Positions 25,740 through 35,676 of a DNA stretch of 64,000 nt are shown here, in pieces. The notes beneath the pieces are model-generated. The model worked only from the letters and a program-made list of their open reading frames with translations. It was not told the DNA's origin and made no database searches. Position numbers and translations under genes: made by a program. Position 1 is the stretch's first letter, and every line of letters begins with the position of its first letter. Source of the DNA: JAHFPN01 sp963765745 (GTDB taxonomy: Bacteria > Pseudomonadota > Alphaproteobacteria > Rhizobiales > Xanthobacteraceae); the NCBI GenBank assembly GCA_963765745.1, contig CAVXXM010000003.1, forward strand, positions 372,001 through 436,000, read 5' to 3'.

Positions 25740-26442
25740 ATGCGCGTCACCTGGTACGGCCATTCCGCCTTCCGGCTCGATTTCAAGGACCAGGCGGTGC
25801 TGATCGACCCGTTCTTCACCGGCAATCCGGGCTTCGGCGGCGACAAGGACGCGGCGGTCAAGGGCGTCTCGCACATCCTGCTCACGCACGGCCACTCGGA
25901 TCACGTGGGCGACGCCATCGAAATCTCGAAGACAGACCGGCGCCAGGATCGTGGCCAATTTCGATCTGTGCATGTGGCTGGCGGGCAAGGGCGTCGAGAA
26001 ATTCGACCCGATGAACACCGGCGGCACCACGGACCAGCGCGGCTTCACGGTTTCGCTGGTGCGCGCCGATCATTCCTCGGCGCATTTCGAGAACGGCGTC
26101 TCGCACGCGCTCGGCAATCCGTGCGGCATCATCGTGAAGGCGCCGGGCGAGCCCACGGTCTATCACATGGGCGACACCGACATTTTCTCCGACATGGGCC
26201 TGATCAACGAAATCTACCGGCCCGAGGTGGCGATGGTGCCGATCGGCGACCGCTTCACCATGAGCCCGAAGACCGCCGCGCTCGCCGTGAAGCGCTTCTT
26301 CATGCTGAAGGCGGTGTTTCCCTGCCACTACGGCTCGTTCGTGCCGATGGTCGAGGCCAACGCCGACAAGTTCGTCAACGAGATGAAGGGCCACCCGACC
26401 AAGGTGATCGTGCCGGAGAAGGGCAAGGCGGTGGAGGTGTGA
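25740..26442 (+). CDS. UPF0173 metal-dependent hydrolase (metallo-beta-lactamase fold), one frameshift
   Basis: The N-terminal 64 residues (MRVTWYGHSAFRLDFKDQAV ... HILLTHGHSDHVGDAIEISK) contain the HxHxDH metal motif HGHSDH. The rest follows in another frame from RIVANFDLCMWLAGKG to KVIVPEKGKAVEV, with MNTGGT, VRADHSS, MGDTDIFSDM and the final CHYGSF histidine. Together they give about 234 residues, the family length. The join is at about 25932-25936, one extra base. The fold is that of L-ascorbate-6-phosphate lactonase-like enzymes; the substrate is unknown. In related genomes it stands just before gatC, as here after one intervening gene. Confidence 0.9.
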
Positions 26443-26444
26443 GC

Positions 26445-27625
26445 ATGTGGCCCGACCGCCGGCTGCTCGATCTGTTCGGGATCGAACATCCGATCCTGCT
26501 GTCGCCCATGGGCGGCGCGATGGATTGGGAACTGTGCGCGGCGGTGGCCGAAGCGGGCGGGCTCGGCGCGCTGCCGTGCGTGATGTACACGGCGGCGCAG
26601 GCGCGCGAGCAGGTCGAGAAAATCCGCGCCGCGACGCGGAAGCCGATCAATCTCGGATTTTTCTGTCACCAGCCGCCGGAGCAGAACAACGCGCGCGAGG
26701 CGGCATGGCGCGACCGGCTGGCGCCTTATTACGTCGAGCTCGGCCTCGATCCGCGCGCGCCGGTGCCGGCGCCCTTGCGCGCGCCGTTCAACGCGGAATT
26801 CTGCGAGATGGTGGTGGAGCTGAAGCCCGCGGTGGCGAGCTTCCACTTCGGGCTGCCGGAGCCGGCATTGCTCAAGCGCGTGAAGGACGCGGGCTGCAAG
26901 GTGATCTCGTCGGCGACCACGGTGGCGGAGGCGCGCTGGCTCGAGGAGCGCGGCGTCGATGCGATCATCGCGCAGGGCGCCGAGGCCGGCGGGCACCGCG
27001 GGATTTTCCTGTCCGACGATATTTCCACGCAAGCGGGCACCTTCGCGCTGGTGCCGCAGGTGGTGGACGCGGTGAAGGTGCCGGTCATCGCCGCCGGCGG
27101 CATCGCCGATGCGCGCGGCATCGCGGCCGCGTTCGCGCTCGGCGCGGCCGGCGTGCAGATCGGCACCGCCTATCTGCATTGCCCGGAGTCGAAGATTTCC
27201 GCGCCGCATCGCGCGGCGCTCAAGGCGTCGGCGACACCAGCACGGCGCTCACCAACGTGATGAGCGGCCGCCCGGCGCGCGGCATCGTCAACCGGCTGAT
27301 CCGCGAGCAGGGCCCGATCTCGAAGGAAGCGCCGGCGTTCCCGCTCGCGGCCAACGCGATCGCGCCGTTGCGCGCCGCGGCGGAGAAGCAGGGCTCGGGC
27401 GATTTCTCGCCGCTGTGGTCCGGCCAGGCCGGGGCGCTGGGGCGGGCGATGCCGGCGGGGGAACTGACCCGGCGGCTCGCGGCCGAGGCGCTGGAGCGGA
27501 TGAAGGAATTGGCGTCCTACGTGTCATTCCGGCCGAGCCGCGATGCGGCGACTGAATCCATACCACCGCGTTCGCTTTCGCCCGTGATTATGATCGGGCT
27601 CGCGGGCTTGCCCGCGCCGGAATGA
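26445..27625 (+). CDS. Nitronate monooxygenase-like FMN enzyme, one frameshift and a repeat-encoded tail
   Basis: The protein starts MWPDRRLLDLFGIEHPILLSPMG and has the 2-nitropropane dioxygenase TIM-barrel signs: AEAGGLGALPC, VISSATTVAEARWLEERGVDAIIAQGAEAGGHRG, and VIAAGGIADARGIAAAFALGAAGVQIGTAYL. After a missing base near 27230-27233 it continues with TALTNVMSGRPARGIVNRL. The family binds FMN and oxidises alkyl nitronates. The reading does not stop at the usual place after RMKELAS but runs 31 residues through the palindromic repeat at 27523-27626 before meeting a stop inside the repeat end. It begins three bases after the hydrolase stop. Confidence 0.87.
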
Positions 27626-27626
27626 C
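27523..27626. repeat. Palindromic repeat, GTCATTCCGG family, overlapping the end of a gene
   Basis: Exact 10-bp inverted ends GTCATTCCGG and CCGGAATGAC bound a 104-base unit with an inner GCTCGCGGGCTTGCCCGCGCC hairpin. Most of it is read as the C-terminal tail of the nitronate monooxygenase-like gene, whose stop TGA lies in the repeat end. Confidence 0.8.
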
Positions 27627-27692
27627 GGGTGGTGCTACTGCCAATGCGGTCTGCTATAGCGCACACGACGATCGTCTTTCGGGGAAGCCCTC

Positions 27693-27982
27693 ATGTCCGT
27701 CGACGCGGCCACTGTCCGGCGCATCGCGCATCTCGCGCGCATCGCCGTCGAGGATCGGCGAGGTCGAGCATCTACGCGGCGAGATCAACGCCATCCTCGC
27801 TTTCGTCGCGCAACTAGAAGAAGTGAACGTCGAGGGCGTCGAGCCGATGACGTCGGTTACTCCGATGAAGCTCAGGATGCGCGAGGACAAGGTCACCGAC
27901 GGCGGCGACGCCGCGCGCGTGCTCGGCCAACGCGCCCGAGACGCAGGACGGGTTCTTCCTGGTGCCGAAAGTGGTGGAGTGA
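27693..27982 (+). CDS. gatC: Asp/Glu-tRNA amidotransferase subunit C, two frameshifts
   Basis: The pieces MSVDAATVRRIAHLARIAVED, then EVEHLRGEINAILAFVAQLEEVNVEGVEPMTSVTPMKLRMREDKVTDGG, then NAPETQDGFFLVPKVVE join into a normal GatC of 95 residues. One extra base is needed near 27756 and another near 27926-27928. GatC stabilises the GatA-GatB complex that converts Glu-tRNA(Gln) and Asp-tRNA(Asn) to the amidated forms. It is essential where GlnRS is missing, as in these bacteria, so both breaks are likely errors. It is followed after four bases by gatA. Confidence 0.9.
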
Positions 27983-27986
27983 GTCC

Positions 27987-29462
<1,476 letters not shown>

Positions 29463-29466
<4 letters not shown>

Positions 29467-29772
29467 CGAAATTCCGCACGCTCGATGAATTCAAGCGCTC
29501 GCTCGCCGAGGCCGCGCCGCCCGCGCAGCTCTCCGTGCCGCTCGCTTCGCTGTGGTGGATGATCAAGGGCGACTGGAAGCGCGCGCACGATCTGGTGGAC
29601 AAGGCCGAGGGCCGCACCGAGGCCTGGGTGCATGCGCACCTGCATCGCGCGGAAGGCGATCAAGCCGAACGCGCGCTATTGGTACGCGCAGGCCGGCCGC
29701 GAGCCGGTGGACGGCTCGCTCGAATACGAGCGCGAGATGATGGCGAAGACGATCATCGAAGGGGAAGTGTGA
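29463..29772 (+). CDS. Small protein between gatA and gatB, function unknown, one frameshift
   Basis: Joined across one extra base near 29660-29662, the two parts give about 102 residues: MTKFRTLDEFKRSLAEAAPP ... LWWMIKGDWKRAHDLVDKAEGRTEAWVHAHLHRAEGD then NARYWYAQAGREPVDGSLEYEREMMAKTIIEGEV. The pairing of helices with WxxAHxLV and ARYWYxxA suggests a TPR/SEL1-like helical hairpin. ATG overlaps the gatA stop by the ATGA pattern, so it is translated with gatA. I recall similar unnamed genes beside gatA in relatives. No function is assigned. Confidence 0.65.
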
Positions 29773-29798
29773 TGGTTTCAAGACGAGGAGGCGCAGGC

Positions 29799-30238
29799 AT
29801 GAAATTCATAGCTTCACTCGTGTTTGCCGCCGTATTGCTGCTCGCGTTCATTCTCGTTCCTGATGCGCGTGCCGCCGAGCCGCAGCCCGGCTGGTGGGAG
29901 GTGAAGATCAAGAGCATGGCCCGTCCGGCCCGCATGAGGTGGTGAACAACAACTGCATCAAGCCGGAGCATACGAAAAATATCGCCACCGGCTTCAGTCC
30001 GGCGGAAAACCCCGGCACGTCCTGTACGCAGGTGAACTACAAATGGGACGGCACCAAACTCAGCTTCCAGATCCGCTGCGACCTCCAGGGCAGCAAGTCC
30101 GAGGGCGAAATGGTTTACGTGTTCGACACGCCGACGCACTACACGGCGACGATGACGAACAAGATTTCGGTGCGGGGCCAGAGCATCGTCACCACCATGA
30201 CGATGGAAGGCCGCCGCGTCGGCGATTGCCCGAAATAG
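29799..30238 (+). CDS. DUF3617-like exported protein, one frameshift
   Basis: A signal peptide MKFIASLVFAAVLLLAFILV-PDARAA precedes EPQPGWWEVKIKSM, the GxWE start typical of DUF3617. After one missing base near 29918 the reading continues GPSGPHEVVNNNCIKPEHTKN, then the SCTQVNYKWDGTKLSFQIRC block and TMTMEGRRVGDCP, with cysteines spaced as in that family. The full length is about 147 residues. The start at 29799 is chosen because GAGGAGG lies just upstream. Likely periplasmic; function unknown. It sits between gatA and gatB in the same direction, 13 bases before gatB. Confidence 0.75.
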
Positions 30239-30251
30239 GCCGAAGAGCAAG

Positions 30252-31720
30252 ATGAGCGTTGCGGCGAAAAAATCGAAACTCATCCCCGGCGCCAAGGGCG
30301 ACTGGGAAGTGGTGATCGGCATGGAGGTGCATGCCCACGTCACCTCGAAGGCCAAGCTTTTTTCCGGCGCCTCGACCGAATTCGGCGGCGAGCCCAACTC
30401 GCCACGTCTCGCTGGTGGACGCCGCGATGCCGGGGATGCTGCCGGTGATCAACGCCTATTGCGTCGAGCAGGCGGTGCGCACGGGGCTCGGGCTGAAAGC
30501 GCAGATCAACAAGAAATCCGTGTTCGACCGGAAGAATTATTTCTATCCCGACCTGCCGCAGGGCTACCAGATCAGCCAGTACAAGAGCCCGGTGGTGGGC
30601 GAGGGCCGCGTGCTCGTCGACACGCCCGGCGGCGAGATCGAGGTCGGCATCGAGCGGCTGCATCTGGAGCAGGACGCCGGCAAGTCGATCCACGACCAGC
30701 ATCCGAGCCTGTCGCTGGTCGATCTCAATCGCTCCGGCGTCGCGCTGATGGAGATCGTGTCGAAGCCCGACCTGCGCTCGGCCGACGACGCCAAGGCGTA
30801 TCTCACCAAGCTGCGCGCGATCCTGCGCTACCTCGGCACCTGCGACGGCGACATGGAGAAGGGCTCGCTGCGCGCCGACGTGAACGTGTCGGTGCGCAAG
30901 CCCGGCGGCGCGCTCGGCACGCGCTGCGAGATCAAGAACATGAATTCGATCCACTTCATCGGCCAGGCGATCGAGTTCGAGGCGCGGCGGCAGATCGAAA
31001 TTCTCGAGGACGGCGGCAAGATCGAGCAGGAGACGCGGCTGTTCGATCCGGCCAAGCGCGAGACGCGCTCCATGCGCAGCAAGGAAGAGGCGCACGATTA
31101 CCGCTATTTCCCCGATCCCGATCTGTTGCCGCTCGAATTCGACGATGCGTTCGTGGCCAAGATCGCAGCCTCGCTGCCGGAACTGCCGGACGAGAAGAAG
31201 GCGCGCTTCGTGAAGAGCTACGGGCTTTCGGCCTATGACGCCGGCATTCTGGTGGCCGAGCGCGAGACCGCCGAATTTTTCGAGGCAGGCCGCCAAGGGC
31301 CGCGACGCCAAGGCGGCGGCGAATTACGTGATCAACGATCTCTATGGCCGCCTCAACAAGGAAGGCAAAGGCATCGAGCACTCGCCGGTGTCGGCCAAGC
31401 AGGTGGGCGCGATCCTCGACCTGATCGGCGAGGGGACGATCTCGGGAAAAATCGCCAAGGACCTGTTCGAGATCGTCTGGTCCGAAGGCGGCGACCCGCG
31501 CGCCATTGTCGAGCAGCGCGGGATGAAGCAGGTCACCGACACGGGTGCGATCGAGAAGGCCGTGGACGAAGTCATCGCCAAGAACCCCGACAAGGTTGCC
31601 GATGCGAAGACCAAGCCGCAGGCGCTCGGCTGGTTCGTCGGTCAGGTGATGAAGGCCACCGGCGGCAAGGCCAATCCGCAGGCGGTGAATGAGCTTCTCA
31701 AGAAGAAGCTTGGGCTCTAG
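30252..31720 (+). CDS. gatB: Asp/Glu-tRNA amidotransferase subunit B, two frameshifts
   Basis: About 489 residues: WEVVIGMEVHAHVTSKAKLFSGAS, NKKSVFDRKNYFYPDLPQGYQISQ, and the C-terminal YqeY-like region VIAKNPDKVADAKTKPQALGWFVGQVMKATGGKANPQAVNELL. GatB activates the misacylated tRNA carboxyl group and accepts ammonia from GatA. Extra bases near 30402 (between EPNS and HVSLVDAAMPGMLP) and near 31285-31287 (before AKGRDAKAAANYVINDLYG) split the gene. Since GatB is essential, the breaks are probably errors. It is separated from gatA by two small genes. Confidence 0.95.
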
Positions 31721-31732
31721 TCGCGCCGCCAC

Positions 31733-32794
31733 TTACTTCTGTCTATTGACCACGTTCTCCGGCACGATTTCGGCCTTGAAGCGGAAGAGCTGCGGGTCGG
31801 CGGGATCGACCGTGATGCGGACCCAGTGCGTGTCCGGCCAGCCGAAGGTTTCCACGCGCGTGAAATTCTCGAACAGCCGGCTCGTCTTCCTACTGTAGAG
31901 CGGCTTGTCGACGCGGAATAGGTGCGTATCGCCGTGCAGGTACGCCACCGGCTTGTCGAATGTCTCCAGTTCCTCGGAGAGCGCCTGGATGTAGTCTCCA
32001 TAGATTGCCGAGCCGGCGGGGAGTTGTCCGCCGCGCGGAATGAAGGGAATGAAGTAGCGGGTCTTGGATGCCGCCGGCCAGAAATTTTCGAAGCCTGGAT
32101 TGGCCTGCGTGAGGATCACAAGACCGCGGCTATTCGAAGCCTTCGCCTCGGCGAAGGTCTGCTTGATCCAGGCGAGGTTCGCAGCTTTGCGCTCGACCTG
32201 CTCGGCGCTCGTTTCCGGCGTACGCCCGAAATTGTCATTACTGCCGACGATATGAAGCGTGACGAAGGTGACGCCGCCCATGGACCAGCGCAGGTTCTCC
32301 CGGAACTTTGCGAAATGCGTGTCCGCTGACTGGTTCTTCACCGCGATCGGCTTTTGCCCGAGGCTCTTGCCTTCAGGGAAGAACATCGCGCGGATCTTGG
32401 CGAGCAACTCGAGCGGCTCGACCTTTTTGGCCTGGAGCGGCCAGCAATCGGTCCAGTCGTTGTCGCCGGGCGTGAGAATGAAGGCGTGACGGATGGTCTG
32501 GAACGAGTTGTAGATCGCCTTGTAGTTCTCGTCGACACAGGGCATCGAGGCCGAAGCCGGGTTCTGGTTATAGGGCCGCGCGTCGAACTGGAAATCACCG
32601 ATGTGGGCGACGAAGGCGAGATCGGCGATGTTCAGCGCTGCCAGTACGCGCTGATACTCGCGCTCTTGCACTTTCGTGTAAGGCATGTCGCCGATCAGGG
32701 CGAAATCGAAGGCGCGCTCCTGCGCGGTTGCGCTGCTAGCCGCGGTGACAAGCACGAATGCGGCGGCGATCGCGCGGATCGAATTCGGTGTCAC
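31733..32794 (-). CDS. Exported calcineurin-like phosphoesterase
   Basis: The 353-residue protein has a signal peptide ending SSATAQ and then metallophosphoesterase signs: FALIGDMPYT (first metal-binding Asp), AHIGDFQFD, TPGDNDWTDCW (the GDNE/D-type block), and VAYLHGDTH near the end. It is predicted periplasmic. The start is GTG at 32792-32794, because GGGAGG lies eight bases before it; a longer reading would start inside that ribosome-binding site. Substrate unknown. The gene is intact and alone, convergent with gatB. Confidence 0.77.
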   Translation of the reverse strand: MTPNSIRAIAAAFVLVTAASSATAQERAFDFALIGDMPYTKVQEREYQRVLAALNIADLAFVAHIGDFQFDARPYNQNPASASMPCVDENYKAIYNSFQTIRHAFILTPGDNDWTDCWPLQAKKVEPLELLAKIRAMFFPEGKSLGQKPIAVKNQSADTHFAKFRENLRWSMGGVTFVTLHIVGSNDNFGRTPETSAEQVERKAANLAWIKQTFAEAKASNSRGLVILTQANPGFENFWPAASKTRYFIPFIPRGGQLPAGSAIYGDYIQALSEELETFDKPVAYLHGDTHLFRVDKPLYSRKTSRLFENFTRVETFGWPDTHWVRITVDPADPQLFRFKAEIVPENVVNRQK

Positions 32795-32905
32795 GGTTGT
32801 TCCTCCCACTCTTAATCTTTTTGTGTCGCGATGCTAGCAAACCAACGGGCCGGCGAGAAACGCCGAGCATAGTATCGGAATGGGAGAGACTGGGACGGGC
32901 TCACT

Positions 32906-33322
32906 TTGCCATCGCGCGACCGTGAAAAAGAAATCGGCGGCGCCGAGGAGGGGGCGGGTGGCGCCGCCGGTTTATGCACTACGCCGCAGCCCATAGTGAT
33001 CGCAATTCTTCAGGAAGGCGACGCCACACCCGGCGCGATCGTCGAGGTGTTCGGCGACGGCCGCGTGGTGGTGGTGCCGCTCAAGAATATGCAGGTGCCG
33101 GCGGGCCGCACGCTCCAGGTCTGGACGCTATGGGACCAGGCGCGCGGGCCGGTATCGGTCGGGCTGATCGACCGGGCACGGCGCGCGAGCTTCGCCGTGC
33201 CGAACTATCCGGCGCGCAGCCAGCAGCTCTACGAAATCACGCTCGAGCCCGCAGGCGGATCGCCCACGGGCCGGCCGACAGGCCCCGTGTTGATGAAGGG
33301 CCTGGCGACGATCCCGCTCTAG
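32906..33322 (+). CDS. Anti-sigma-K (RskA) C-terminal domain without its anchor, probably a remnant
   Basis: From residue 29 on, the sequence (PIVIAILQEGDATPGAIVEV, VVPLKNMQVPAGRTLQVWTLWDQ, SVGLIDRARRASFAVPNY, YEITLEPAGGSPTGRPTGPVLMKG) is the periplasmic RskA/anti-sigma-K domain found at the end of membrane anti-sigma factors. The expected N-terminal zinc-binding domain and membrane helix are missing; the first 28 residues (MPSRDREKEIGGAEEG...) look like random glycine-rich reading. No sigma factor gene is adjacent. It is most likely the tail of a decayed anti-sigma factor, though a short expressed form is possible. Confidence 0.55.
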   Translation: MPSRDREKEIGGAEEGAGGAAGLCTTPQPIVIAILQEGDATPGAIVEVFGDGRVVVVPLKNMQVPAGRTLQVWTLWDQARGPVSVGLIDRARRASFAVPNYPARSQQLYEITLEPAGGSPTGRPTGPVLMKGLATIPL

Positions 33323-33329
33323 CCGCCGC

Positions 33330-33602
33330 TTACTTCCGGCTCAGGCAGTCCTTGGAGAACGCGCGCCAGGTCTTGCCCGCGGTCTTCTTCGACTTCTTCA
33401 GGCCCTGCCATTCGGTGCCGCAATCCTTCATGCGCTGGCGGGCGGCCTTCTGCTTCTCGCTCGGGGCCTTCTTGGCCTTCTTGGCTTTTTCCTTTTCCGC
33501 CGCGGCGGCATAAGCGGGCGAGGTCGATTGAACGAGCGTGGGCACGCTTACGGCCACCAGAATGGCCGCCAGCAACGCGGCGAAGCAAATGCGCAGTACC
33601 AT
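33330..33602 (-). CDS. PsiF-like small exported protein
   Basis: The 90-residue protein has a signal peptide (MVLRICFAALLAAILVAVSV, cleavage near AYA) and a basic domain KKAPSEKQKAARQRMKDCGTEWQGLKKSKKTAGKTWRAFSKDCLSRK with two cysteines. The QRMKDCGTEW ... FSKDCL pattern resembles the PsiF repeat of phosphate-starvation-inducible protein PsiF. The ATG at 33600-33602 is preceded by GGGAGGT. Periplasmic; function unknown. Convergent with the RskA fragment. Confidence 0.65.
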   Translation of the reverse strand: MVLRICFAALLAAILVAVSVPTLVQSTSPAYAAAAEKEKAKKAKKAPSEKQKAARQRMKDCGTEWQGLKKSKKTAGKTWRAFSKDCLSRK

Positions 33603-33771
33603 GGTTACCTCCCAAGGCGGCCGGCGCCGCCCGTCAGGGGGAATCTCGCGCGAACTCCGCCCCGGCGCAACCTGCATTGCTGGCCTGTGCGCAGCGAAGT
33701 TGCGGGCGGCGGTGCTTCGTCCTAGGTCTCACGACCCGGGTCACGGGCCCGCGGCAGCGAAGGGAAGCGTC

Positions 33772-34497
33772 ATGGCTATCGAAATAGGCTGGGGCAAGCC
33801 GCAGACGCAGCCGATCGTCGTCCTTTACTGGGGCACGCCGAACGGCTGGAAGATCACGATCATGCTCGAGGAGTGCGGGCTGCCCTACACGATCAAGCCG
33901 GTGAACATCGGCAAGGGCGAGCAGTTCGAGCCGGCGTTCGAGGCGGTTTCGCCGAACATGCGCATCCCCGCCATCGTCGATCCGGAAGGGCCGGACGGCA
34001 AGCCGATCTCCGTGTTCGAGTCGGGCGCGATCCTCGAATATCTCGGCCGCAAGACCGGCAAGTTCTACGCCTCCGATCCGCGCAAGCTCGTCGAGATCCA
34101 GGAATGGGTCTATTGGCAGATGGCCAATCTCGGTCCGTTGGCCGGCCAGGCGCACCATTTCCGGCTCTACGCGCCGGAGAAGATTCCCTACGCCATCGAG
34201 CGCTACGAGACGCAGGTGAAGCGGCTTTACGTCACGCTCAACAAGCGGCTGGCGAAGCGCGACTACATTTGCGGCGACTACTCGATCGCCGATATGGCGA
34301 GCTTCTCCTGGGCGCGGCGCTGGGAGCGGCAGGGTCAGAAACCCGACGATTTCCCCAACGTGAAGCGCTGGCTCGCGGCGATCGAGGCGCGGCCGGCGGT
34401 GGCGCGGGCGCTGGCGATCAAGATCGACGTACCGCCGACCGACCTCAAGAGCGACGAGAAGGCGCGCCAGTTCCTGTTCCAGAACGTCGGGCGTTGA
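33772..34497 (+). CDS. Glutathione S-transferase, YfcG/YghU-like
   Basis: The 241-residue protein has the thioredoxin-fold N-terminus (YWGTPNGWKITIMLEECGLPYTIKPVNIGKGEQF, NMRIPAIVDPEGPDGKPISVFESGAILEYLGRKTG) and the helical C-terminal domain (CGDYSIADMASFSWARRWERQG). The TPNGWK active-site loop and the ES pair that binds the gamma-glutamyl group fit the Nu-class GSTs, which have disulfide-bond reductase activity on glutathione conjugates. Cytoplasmic. GAAGGGAAGCGTC precedes the ATG. Intact. Confidence 0.9.
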   Translation: MAIEIGWGKPQTQPIVVLYWGTPNGWKITIMLEECGLPYTIKPVNIGKGEQFEPAFEAVSPNMRIPAIVDPEGPDGKPISVFESGAILEYLGRKTGKFYASDPRKLVEIQEWVYWQMANLGPLAGQAHHFRLYAPEKIPYAIERYETQVKRLYVTLNKRLAKRDYICGDYSIADMASFSWARRWERQGQKPDDFPNVKRWLAAIEARPAVARALAIKIDVPPTDLKSDEKARQFLFQNVGR

Positions 34498-34512
34498 GGT
34501 GCGCGGCGCGCG

Positions 34513-34920
34513 TCACTGCGCCCGCGTCCAGGTCTGCGTGCGGCAGATCAGGCCGCCCATCACGCAGCCTCCGAGCTCCATGGCATTGGCGCCGGCGAAC
34601 TTCATCTTGCCGTTATAGGTTTTGCCGTCCTGGAAATTGTAGAGCTGGCCGTTCCAATCAGCGCCGCTCTTCTTCATCCCCCAGATCATGCGGATGCCGA
34701 CGACCGGGCGGTCGCGCTTCGACGCTTCCGGGTTGTTGACGTCCTTGCCGGGGGTCTTCTGCCATACGACGGTGCCGCAGAGCTCGGCGCCGCAGGCGGC
34801 GATACGCACGCGCGTCTCGCCGGACTGGCTGAGCCAGGTGCCGGTGGCATCCTGGGCCGCGGCCGGCCCGGCGCCGAGGCTGCAGAGCAAGAGTGCCGCG
34901 GCTGCGATCGAAATCCTCAT
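34513..34920 (-). CDS. DUF2147 exported protein
   Basis: The 135-residue protein has a signal peptide (MRISIAAAALLLCSLGAGPA, cleavage near AAAQ) and the DUF2147 pattern: DATGTWLSQSGETRVRIAACG, LCGTVVWQK, WGMKKSGADWNGQLYNFQDGKTYNGKMKF, GCVMGGLICRTQTWTRA. It is a periplasmic beta-barrel-like fold with unknown role. The ATG at 34918-34920 is preceded by GGGAGGGACC. Convergent with the GST gene. Intact. Confidence 0.82.
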   Translation of the reverse strand: MRISIAAAALLLCSLGAGPAAAQDATGTWLSQSGETRVRIAACGAELCGTVVWQKTPGKDVNNPEASKRDRPVVGIRMIWGMKKSGADWNGQLYNFQDGKTYNGKMKFAGANAMELGGCVMGGLICRTQTWTRAQ

Positions 34921-35231
34921 CGGTCCCTCCCTGTCCTTGTCCACGAATCCTAGTCGGCGGCACGGCGAGGGGGAAGCCGTGCGGCCTTGCGGGATGGTGA
35001 TCAATCCGTCACCCGGCATCGTTTCCGACTTGGTTTGCGCCATTGGTCGAGTCCGGCAGGCGCTGGTTTGCCTTGCTGAATCGAAGCTGAATCCCGAGCT
35101 CGCACTCATGGTTCGTTTAGCTAAATCCTTAAGATGCAATTCAAATTAGGCCTGCAGTTTACCCGTGCCGGGACAGGAGCCCGGCGGTGCCGTGGCGAAA
35201 CAAGACCGCTCCGGCGACAAGGGGAACTGAA

Positions 35232-35501
35232 ATGTCGATTGGCGAACTTACCGCGCTCGAGAGCGCGGCGATGGGGCAGCCGAACCTGGCCGGCGAGATT
35301 TTCTTCCGGCTCGGGATGTTGTTCTCCATCGGACTCGACGTGCCGGGCGATCGCGTCGCCGCGCACAAGTGGTTCAACCTGGCGGCCGCGCGCGGCAACA
35401 GCGACGCTATCCGGCACCGCCGCGAGCTTGCCGACGAAATGTCGGGGCACGAGATCGCGGATGCACAACGCGCCGCGCGGGAGTGGCTGACCACGCATTG
35501 A
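35232..35501 (+). CDS. SEL1-repeat-like small protein
   Basis: The 89-residue protein MSIGELTALESAAMGQPNLA then GEIFFRLGMLFSIGLDVPGDRVAAHKWFNLAAARGNSDAIRHRREL contains one SEL1-type unit (LGxxxxxGxxVxxDxxxAxxWxxxAAxxGxxxA), here ending in DEMSGHEIADAQRAAREW. No signal peptide is seen. AAGGGGAACTGAA gives a good ribosome-binding site before the ATG. It is followed by a strong terminator, so it is monocistronic. Similar short SEL1-like proteins are common in the order; role unknown. Confidence 0.68.
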   Translation: MSIGELTALESAAMGQPNLAGEIFFRLGMLFSIGLDVPGDRVAAHKWFNLAAARGNSDAIRHRRELADEMSGHEIADAQRAAREWLTTH

Positions 35502-35528
35502 TTAGAATTTCGGGGAGGGGGCGAGACG

Positions 35529-35562
35529 AAGGGGCCGGCGACGAAGAAGCGCCGGCCCTTTC
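35529..35562 (+). terminator. Rho-independent terminator
   Basis: GGGCCGGCG (35532-35540) pairs with CGCCGGCCC (35550-35558), extended by AA/TT pairs, with a nine-base loop, and is followed by TTTCGCTTTT. It terminates the SEL1-like gene. Confidence 0.82.
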
Positions 35563-35676
35563 GCTTTTATTATGCGCTTTTTTTGCCGCAATCGATCGTG
35601 CCCGCGCTACAATAGATTCGATTTATGTTGCATTGCAGGGTGCTGATGGCTTGACCCTGCGCAAGGAATTTCCCGC

